Shown one piece after another: positions 6,637 through 10,856 of a stretch of DNA of 10,856 nt (position 1 is the stretch's first letter; each line of letters starts with the position of its first letter). Below the pieces are notes generated by a model. The model searched no databases. It was given only the letters and a program-made list of their open reading frames with translations, and was not told the origin of the DNA. A program made the position numbers and the translations under genes. Source of the stretch: Clostridia bacterium (GTDB taxonomy: Bacteria > Bacillota > Clostridia > Oscillospirales > CAG-272); contig CAAGKS010000018.1 in NCBI GenBank assembly GCA_900770605.1, forward strand, positions 1-10,856, read 5' to 3'.

Positions 6637-7970
6637 AGACCCCTATATACGATTTTGTAAAGGAGTACTCGGGGGGCGGCGTTGCCCGCTTTCATATGCC
6701 CGGTCATAAGGGCAGGGGAGCGCTTGGCTGCGAGAGATACGATATAACTGAGATCGGAGGCGCGGACGTGCTGTACCACGCTGACGGAATAATCGCCGAG
6801 AGTGAGGAGAGCGCGTCCGCGCTTTTCGGAACGGAGCATAGCTTTTACTCGACCGAGGGAAGCACGCTCGCGATCAAGGCGATGCTGGCTTTGGCGTTGC
6901 AAAACGCCCATAGCGGCTGTAAGAGAAGAAAAATATTGGCGGCGAGAAACGTCCATTCGGCGTTTATCAACGCCTGCGCGCTGCTCGATTTTGACGTTGA
7001 GTGGATAGGCTCCGCACAGGAGCATATCTGCGCGGTAAGCGTGAGCGCAGATGACGTAAAACAGGTGATAGCAGGCTCGGATGAGCCGCCGCTCGCGCTG
7101 TACGTTACCTCGCCCGATTATCTTGGGAACGTAATGGATATCGAGGCGCTCGCAAGGGTGTGCGACGAGCAGGGGATATTGCTGCTCGTGGACAACGCGC
7201 ACGGCGCGTATCTTGCCTTTCTTGATAAGAGCCGACACCCGATAGCGCTTGGCGCTCATATGTGCGCGGATAGCGCCCATAAAACCTTGCCCGTGCTTAC
7301 GGGAGGCGCATATTTGCACGTATCAAGAAAGTGCGCTGACCTTGCCAAGAACGCTCGTAATGCGCTCAGACTTTTCGCTTCAACGAGCCCCTCTTATCTT
7401 ACCCTTTGCTCGCTTGACCTGGCAAATACAGAGCTTGAAAACGGGTATGCAGATCGCATCAGGGCGACGGCAAAAGAGGTGGACGAGCTGAGGTCGGAGC
7501 TCGGAGAAAACGGCGTTTTGACAGTCGGGAACGAGCCTTTGAAGCTGACGCTTGATTGTCACTTTTTTGGTTATTTGGGAACTCGCGTCGCCCAGATCCT
7601 GAGAGAGAAAAATATCGAGTGCGAGTTTGCTGACAACAGATACGCGGTGCTTATGATAAGCCCGGAGAATACGAGCGCGGAGCTTGACCTGCTCAGGAGC
7701 GTTCTCCTCTCAATAGAGAAGAAGACGCCGATATTTGCAGACGCTCCCACAGTAAGCGCCAAGGGCGCGCGCGCCTGCTCTATAAGAGAGGCGGTGCTCG
7801 CTCCCCACGAGACTGTTAAAGTCGAAAACGCGCTCGGAAGGATATGCGGCGCTCCCGCCGTATCCTGCCCCCCCGCGATACCGATAGCTGTGAGCGGCGA
7901 GGTCATAGACCAAAACACCGTTGAGCTTTTGAGGTTTTACGGTATTGAGAGCATAGAGGTGCTTAAATAA
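6633..7970 (+). CDS. Orn/Lys/Arg decarboxylase-family PLP enzyme
   Basis: A 445-residue protein if it starts at the ATG overlapping the scfB stop (ATGA). This start gives the typical family N-terminus (MKTPIYDFVKEY...RFHMPGHKG), whereas an upstream in-frame ATG at 6594 would add unrelated residues from inside scfB. GGAG lies 5 bases before it. The HMPGHKG signature is at 21-27, a phosphate-cup-like STEGST at 73-78, probable ring-stacking His108, Asp187 and His190 in LLVDNAHGA, and the PLP Schiff-base Lys217 in DSAHKT. A small C-terminal domain from about 365 ends the protein, as in the short YaaO/SpeA-type enzymes of Firmicutes. It probably decarboxylates a basic amino acid, giving a polyamine or its precursor (cadaverine, agmatine or putrescine), but sequence does not fix the substrate. 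The location, coupled to a RiPP maturase, is unusual. A promoter for the next gene lies right after its stop. Confidence 0.9.
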   Translation: MKTPIYDFVKEYSGGGVARFHMPGHKGRGALGCERYDITEIGGADVLYHADGIIAESEESASALFGTEHSFYSTEGSTLAIKAMLALALQNAHSGCKRRKILAARNVHSAFINACALLDFDVEWIGSAQEHICAVSVSADDVKQVIAGSDEPPLALYVTSPDYLGNVMDIEALARVCDEQGILLLVDNAHGAYLAFLDKSRHPIALGAHMCADSAHKTLPVLTGGAYLHVSRKCADLAKNARNALRLFASTSPSYLTLCSLDLANTELENGYADRIRATAKEVDELRSELGENGVLTVGNEPLKLTLDCHFFGYLGTRVAQILREKNIECEFADNRYAVLMISPENTSAELDLLRSVLLSIEKKTPIFADAPTVSAKGARACSIREAVLAPHETVKVENALGRICGAPAVSCPPAIPIAVSGEVIDQNTVELLRFYGIESIEVLK

Positions 7971-7984
7971 AGCTCCCAAAAACG

Positions 7985-7993
7985 TGTTATAAT
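7985..7993 (+). promoter_or_regulatory. Extended -10 promoter of the flavodiiron operon
   Basis: TGTTATAAT is a full extended -10 element (TG at 7985-7986, TATAAT at 7988-7993). No good -35 is seen; AAATAA sits at the 17-bp position. Transcription would begin near 8000, leaving a short leader with GGAGG at 8006-8010. This rules against translation from the in-frame ATG at 7998. Confidence 0.65.
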
Positions 7994-8018
7994 TATTATG
8001 ATTGTGGAGGATCTTTAC

Positions 8019-9173
8019 GTGAATATAACTAAGGATATAGTTTACGTTGGAGTTAATGACAGAGACATAGATCTTTTTGAGGGAAAGTACGTCGTCCCCA
8101 ACGGAATGGCGTATAACTCTTACGTTATCTTTGATAAAAGCATCGCGGTAATGGATACCGTTGACGCGCGATTTGGCGAGGAATGGATAGCAAACCTCAA
8201 AAATGCGCTTGGAGACAAGGAGCCCGCTTTTTTGATAATTCAGCATATGGAGCCTGACCATTCCGCGAATATCGCTCGCTTTATGGAGGAGTTCCCTGAG
8301 GCGACTGTGGTCTCCACCGACCGCTCGTTCGTTATGATGAAGCAGTTTTTCGGTGAAAGATGCCCTGCGCGTACGCTCGTGGCAAAGGACGGCGATAGCC
8401 TGTCGCTCGGCGAGCACGTGCTTACCTTTGTCCACGCGCCTATGGTGCATTGGCCTGAGGTAATGGTGACGTACGATGCAAAGGATAAGGTGCTCTTCTC
8501 GGCGGACGCGTTTGGAAAATTCGGAGCGCTTGACGCGGACGAGGACTGGGCGTGCGAGGCAAGAAGATATTACTTCGGCATAGTAGGTAAATTCGGCGCG
8601 CAGGCGCAAAAATTGCTCGGCAGAGCCAAGGAGCTTGATATTGAGATAATATGCGCGTTGCACGGACCTATTCTTACTGAGGATCTTGGCTATTATATCG
8701 GTCTTTACGATATCTGGTCGAAATATGAGGTCGAGAGCGAGGGCGTGGTAATTGCTTACACCTCGGTCTATGGTAATACTAAGAAGGCAGTTGAGCTGCT
8801 CGCGAAGGAGCTCGAGGCGGCAGGCTGTCCTAAGGTCACTGTTAACGATCTTGCAAGATGCGATATGGCGGAGGCGGTTGAGGACGCGTTCAGATACGGA
8901 ACGGTGGTTCTTGCAACCACCACCTATAACGGCGGTGTTTTCCCGTTTATGCGCGAGTTTATCAACGAGCTTACCGAGAGAGGATATTGCAATCGCCGTA
9001 TCGGTATTATCGAGAACGGAAGCTGGGCGCCTACTGTTAAAAACCGCATCGTGAAGATGCTCGAGGGCTCAAAGAATATAACCTTTGTTGAGCCTGTGGT
9101 CACTATCCGTTCCGCGATGACAAAGCAGAATGAGGAAGAGATAAAGCAGCTTGCGGCAGAACTTTGTAAGTAA
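8019..9173 (+). CDS. fprA: Flavodiiron protein (A-type flavoprotein, O2/NO reductase)
   Basis: This 384-residue cytoplasmic enzyme reduces O2 to water (or NO to N2O) with electrons usually supplied by rubredoxin. I choose the GTG at 8019 because GGAGG sits 8 bases upstream and the protein then begins MNITKDIVYVGVNDR, as family members do. The ATG 21 bases earlier has no ribosome binding site and lies at the predicted transcript start. The metallo-beta-lactamase-like domain carries all diiron ligands: His76, Glu78, Asp80, His81 (HMEPDH), His144 (MVHWPEVM), Asp163 (SADAFG) and His215 (CALHGP). From about 243 a flavodoxin domain follows, with an FMN phosphate loop near TSVYGNT (248-254). There is no C-terminal rubredoxin or flavin reductase fusion, so this is the simple class A form. 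It forms an operon with the ZIP transporter 23 bp downstream. The context points to oxygen defence in a strict anaerobe. Confidence 0.96.
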   Translation: MNITKDIVYVGVNDRDIDLFEGKYVVPNGMAYNSYVIFDKSIAVMDTVDARFGEEWIANLKNALGDKEPAFLIIQHMEPDHSANIARFMEEFPEATVVSTDRSFVMMKQFFGERCPARTLVAKDGDSLSLGEHVLTFVHAPMVHWPEVMVTYDAKDKVLFSADAFGKFGALDADEDWACEARRYYFGIVGKFGAQAQKLLGRAKELDIEIICALHGPILTEDLGYYIGLYDIWSKYEVESEGVVIAYTSVYGNTKKAVELLAKELEAAGCPKVTVNDLARCDMAEAVEDAFRYGTVVLATTTYNGGVFPFMREFINELTERGYCNRRIGIIENGSWAPTVKNRIVKMLEGSKNITFVEPVVTIRSAMTKQNEEEIKQLAAELCK

Positions 9174-9196
9174 GCTCGGCTGAGATAGGAGGAAAT

Positions 9197-9955
9197 ATGC
9201 ATCCTGTTGTTTTGACTGCGATAGGCGTTGGCGGAGCTACCGTTGTGGGCGCTTTGCTTGGATTTCTGATAAAGAAGCCTTCGCATAAGCTCAATGATCT
9301 TATACTGTCGTTTGCGGCGGGAGTAATGCTCGCGGCGGCGGTGATAGGTCTTGTTATACCCTCGCTTGAGGCGGGCGGGAAATTTGCGGTGATCATAACC
9401 GTTGCAGGAATTTTTTGCGGAGCTGTGTGCCTCAACCTCGTGGATAAGCTCGTTCCGCACCTTCATAAAATAACGGGCGTGGATATTGAGGATCACCCCG
9501 AGAAGACAGAGCGACTCAACAAGGTGCTACTGTTCGTAATTGCAATCGCGATACACAATCTGCCCGAGGGAATTGCGGCGGGCGTGAGCTTTGGAACGGG
9601 AAACGATCTCCAAGCGCTTACGGTCGCAGGCGGTATAGCGCTCCAGAATATTCCCGAGGGAATGGTCATAATCGCGCCTATGGTGGCGTCTGGAATGAGC
9701 AAGAGGCGTACGTTCGTCATCGCGCTGATGACTGGTGTCGTTGAGGTGGTTGGAACGTTTCTTGGATTTTTTGCGGTGTCGATATCCGAGGCGATATTGC
9801 CGTTTGCTCTCGCATTTGCGGGCGGTACGATGCTTTACGTTATAAGCGACGAGATGATCCCCGAAACACACGCTCACGGAAACGAGCGTGGCGCGACATA
9901 CTTGCTGCTTGCAGGCTTTTGCCTGATGCTCGTGTTTGATTTTCTGCTTGGTTGA
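9197..9955 (+). CDS. ZIP-family divalent metal transporter
   Basis: A 252-residue integral membrane protein with about eight hydrophobic segments (roughly 5-23, 36-56, 64-82, 108-131, 140-160, 171-193, 197-214, 234-251). The transport-site motifs are HNLPEG (His120, Asn121, Glu124) in TM4 and QNIPEG (Gln150, Asn151, Glu154) in TM5, with Glu183 in TM6 as a further candidate ligand. The His/Asp-bearing loop after TM3 (PHLHK...DIEDHP, 87-101) matches the variable cytoplasmic metal loop of the family. It imports divalent metal such as Zn, Fe or Mn into the cytoplasm; selectivity cannot be read from sequence. AGGAGG lies 4 bases before the ATG. Co-transcription with a diiron enzyme makes iron a reasonable guess. 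A strong terminator follows. Confidence 0.93.
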   Translation: MHPVVLTAIGVGGATVVGALLGFLIKKPSHKLNDLILSFAAGVMLAAAVIGLVIPSLEAGGKFAVIITVAGIFCGAVCLNLVDKLVPHLHKITGVDIEDHPEKTERLNKVLLFVIAIAIHNLPEGIAAGVSFGTGNDLQALTVAGGIALQNIPEGMVIIAPMVASGMSKRRTFVIALMTGVVEVVGTFLGFFAVSISEAILPFALAFAGGTMLYVISDEMIPETHAHGNERGATYLLLAGFCLMLVFDFLLG

Positions 9956-9989
9956 TGCTTGATCTACGCGTAAAAAGGTATAAAAATAT

Positions 9990-10030
9990 AGCTTCGGAAA
10001 GAGGATATCCTAATTCCGAAGCTTATTTTT
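9990..10030 (+). terminator. Intrinsic terminator of the flavodiiron/ZIP operon
   Basis: AGCTTCGGAA (9990-9999) pairs with TTCCGAAGCT (10014-10023), a 10-bp perfect stem. Its loop holds a small palindrome (AGGATATCCT). The tail TTATTTTTT follows directly. Confidence 0.93.
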
Positions 10031-10091
10031 TGTGATAAAGAATTTGAGAAATTTGACTATAAGATTTTATTTCAAAATCATGTTACACCCC

Positions 10092-10120
10092 TTGCAAAAA
10101 GGGAAAAAATGTGATATAAT
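10092..10120 (+). promoter_or_regulatory. Extended -10 promoter of the tRNA operon
   Basis: TTGCAA (10092-10097), a 17-bp spacer, TATAAT (10115-10120) with TGA in front: the TGTGATATAAT 11-mer again. The start near 10127 gives an unusually long leader of about 195 nt before tRNA-Pro. Confidence 0.85.
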
Positions 10121-10139
10121 ATGTGAGCGACGGGAAAAT

Positions 10140-10166
10140 AAATATTTCGGGATGTAGCGCAGTTGG
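10140..10166 (+). pseudogene. Truncated 5' copy of the tRNA-Pro gene
   Basis: These 27 bp repeat exactly the 8 bases before tRNA-Pro and its first 19 bases (acceptor strand, D-stem 5' side, part of the D-loop). After GTTGG the sequence diverges and no anticodon or T-arm follows, so it cannot make a tRNA. It lies inside the same transcript, 174 bp upstream of the intact gene. It may be the remnant of a tandem duplication or one end of an inserted segment. Confidence 0.85.
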
Positions 10167-10313
10167 GGACGTTTCCGAGCGCTCGCGGTGCGAGATAAAG
10201 CGAGGAATAAGGAGTGGCGGCGGTCAAAATTCGGCGAAGCGAAAGCAAGCAACGAATTTTGGTAACCGCAACAGGAAGCGCAGCGTACAACTGCAAACAT
10301 ATAAATAAAAATC
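10167..10313. other. 147-bp segment between the tRNA-Pro direct repeats
   Basis: No credible gene. It holds small GC-rich hairpins (CTCGC-GGT-GCGAG near 10184-10196) and a large one: GCGGTCAAAATTCG (10220-10233) pairs with CGAATTTTG-gta-ACCGC (10253-10269), 14 bp with a 3-nt bulge. The loop contains GCGAAGC and GCGAAAGC, both stable mini-hairpin sequences. It ends in an AT-rich stretch before the intact tRNA. Confidence 0.6.
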
Positions 10314-10321
10314 AAATATTT

Positions 10322-10397
10322 CGGGATGTAGCGCAGTTGGTAGCGCGCCTGGTTTGGGACCAGGATGTCGCAGGTTCGAATCCTGTCATTCCGACCA
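10322..10397 (+). tRNA. tRNA-Pro (anticodon TGG)
   Basis: A 76-nt cloverleaf with encoded CCA: acceptor CGGGATG/CATTCCG (one G-U), D-stem GCGC/GCGC, anticodon stem CCTGG/CCAGG around TTTGGGA (anticodon TGG), T-arm GCAGG-TTCGAAT-CCTGT, discriminator A. It is the first intact gene of the two-tRNA operon. Confidence 0.98.
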
Positions 10398-10493
10398 GCG
10401 GCAAGTTGCCGCCCCCAATCATTGGGATGTGCGGCATAAAATCCTTGCCACCTATCGCGTCGGCGAAGCAGACTTTTCGGTTTCGCCCACCCC
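10398..10493 (+). other. Hairpin-rich spacer between the two tRNAs
   Basis: This 96-bp spacer holds three hairpins: GCGGCA-agt-TGCCGC (10398-10412) immediately after the CCA, CCCAA-tca-TTGGG at about 10415-10427, and GGCGAA...TTCGCC at about 10462-10487, which contains GCGAAGC. They may be processing or stabilising structures in the precursor, or remnants of the palindromic elements that crowd this end of the window. Confidence 0.6.
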
Positions 10494-10570
10494 GGAGGCG
10501 TAGCTCAGTTGGTCAGAGCGCACGGTTCACATCCGTGAGGTCATGGGTTCGAGCCCCCTCGTCTCCACCA
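10494..10570 (+). tRNA. tRNA-Val (anticodon CAC)
   Basis: A 77-nt cloverleaf with encoded CCA: acceptor GGAGGCG/CGTCTCC (one G-U), D-stem GCTC/GAGC, anticodon stem CACGG/CCGTG around TTCACAT (anticodon CAC), loop TTCGAGC, discriminator A. The T-stem ATGGG/CCCCT has a T-C mismatch at its second pair, which is unusual but probably tolerated. Confidence 0.95.
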
Positions 10571-10610
10571 AAGCAAAAAGGCACCCTTTTGGGTGCCTTT
10601 TTGCTTTGGT
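10567..10610 (+). terminator. tRNA operon terminator, 20-bp perfect stem
   Basis: Bases 10567-10586 (ACCA, AAGC, A5, GGCACCC) pair without mismatch with 10591-10610 around a TTTT loop. The left arm begins with the discriminator and CCA of tRNA-Val. The functional core is GGCACCC/GGGTGCC followed by T5. Symmetric A- and T-runs mean it could also stop transcription from the other strand. Confidence 0.93.
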
Positions 10611-10612
10611 GC

Positions 10613-10738
10613 GCCTCGGGGGTGTGAGAACCCATATGGGAAGAATGCCGATTTTGCGAAGCAAACGGCGGTGTTCAGCCGCTGAGGCATTCTGTTCATT
10701 TCGGGCACGGGTGCCCGAAATGGACGAGCCCCCGAGGC
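10613..10738. repeat. Nested palindromic element downstream of the tRNA operon
   Basis: A 126-bp block is bounded by a 10-bp inverted repeat, GCCTCGGGGG (10613-10622) and CCCCCGAGGC (10729-10738). Inside lie CCCATATGGG (10631-10640), AGAATGCC/GGCATTCT (10642-10649/10686-10693), TTTGC-GAA-GCAAA (10653-10665), TCAG-CCG-CTGA (10675-10685) and the perfect 12-bp hairpin CATTTCGGGCAC-gg-GTGCCCGAAATG (10697-10722). It has no credible reading frame. It resembles a REP/MITE-like non-coding element or a branched RNA; no transposase or known family is identifiable. Confidence 0.65.
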
Positions 10739-10756
10739 TCCACGCAGCGACGCCGA

Positions 10757-10845
10757 CTTGTATGGGGACAAGCACACGCCCTGTACTCACTACTCTTACG
10801 CAAACTTACGGTTTTGTACACCTTGTATCAAGACAAGCGCACGCC
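10757..10845. repeat. Degenerate 24-bp direct repeat at the window edge
   Basis: Bases 10757-10780 and 10822-10845 match at 20 of 24 positions (CTTGTAT, three variable bases, GACAAGC, one variable base, CACGCC), spaced 65 bp start to start. Each copy contains CTTGT...ACAAG, a 5-bp stem. The rest of 10741-10856 shows no gene. The array may continue beyond the window. Confidence 0.6.
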
Positions 10846-10856
10846 TCGCGGTGCCA

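Noticed and set aside
10214..10627. 137-codon plus-strand frame across the tRNA operon
   Set aside because: It reads straight through tRNA-Pro, tRNA-Val and the terminator. Such frames are well-known annotation artefacts.
10527..10790. Two minus-strand frames of 78-87 codons over tRNA-Val and the palindromes
   Set aside because: Their C-terminal residues are the antisense of tRNA-Val (GLEPMTSRM / RRGGSNP-type endings), typical of false genes over tRNAs.
10757..10845. CRISPR array
   Set aside because: Only two imperfect copies, no further units and no cas gene nearby.

Overview
The window looks like chromosome from an anaerobic, probably gut- or rumen-dwelling member of the Clostridia (Oscillospirales/Christensenellales-like). 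The main evidence is the SCIFF ranthipeptide and its radical SAM maturase, a near-signature pair of this class. A flavodiiron oxygen reductase, strong AGGAGG-type ribosome binding sites, clostridial-type surface proteins and many extended -10 promoters agree with this. The taxonomic placement is inference.

Layout. (1) 1-1385, minus strand: a secreted protein, cut by the window edge, with a signal peptide, two short YYA-type repeats, two ricin-type beta-trefoil lectin domains and the start of a lamin-tail domain. A consensus promoter drives it. (2) 1697-2527: an alpha/beta hydrolase (esterase type) transcribed divergently from it. (3) 2658-4172: a very acidic lipoprotein of unknown function with an Asn/Asp/Gln linker, ended by a perfect 30-bp palindrome. 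(4) About 4404-4920: a stretch of roughly 510 nt with no credible gene but its own strong promoter, many internal helices and a clear intrinsic terminator. I read it as a large structured non-coding RNA, and it is the best candidate for something undescribed. (5) 5044-7970: scfA (SCIFF precursor), an intercistronic stem-loop, scfB (maturase), and an Orn/Lys/Arg-decarboxylase-family PLP enzyme whose start overlaps the scfB stop as ATGA. (6) 8019-9955: a flavodiiron protein and a ZIP metal transporter, 23 bp apart, with a promoter just upstream, then a strong terminator. (7) 10092-10610: a tRNA operon (Pro-TGG, Val-CAC) whose leader carries a duplicated 5' half of the tRNA-Pro gene. It ends in a 20-bp perfect-stem terminator. 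(8) 10611-10856: gene-free DNA packed with nested palindromes and a degenerate direct repeat.

How the genes work together. ScfB is expected to install thioether cross-links in the ScfA peptide, and the stem-loop between them probably helps make more precursor than enzyme. The flavodiiron protein removes O2 (or NO), and its ZIP partner would import a divalent metal, so the pair fits a small oxygen-tolerance and metal operon. The lectin protein and esterase fit carbohydrate binding and deacylation, but their pairing rests only on the divergent arrangement.

Four promoters share the identical 11-mer TGTGATATAAT, and two more carry close variants. This suggests that the housekeeping sigma factor here relies heavily on an extended -10 element.
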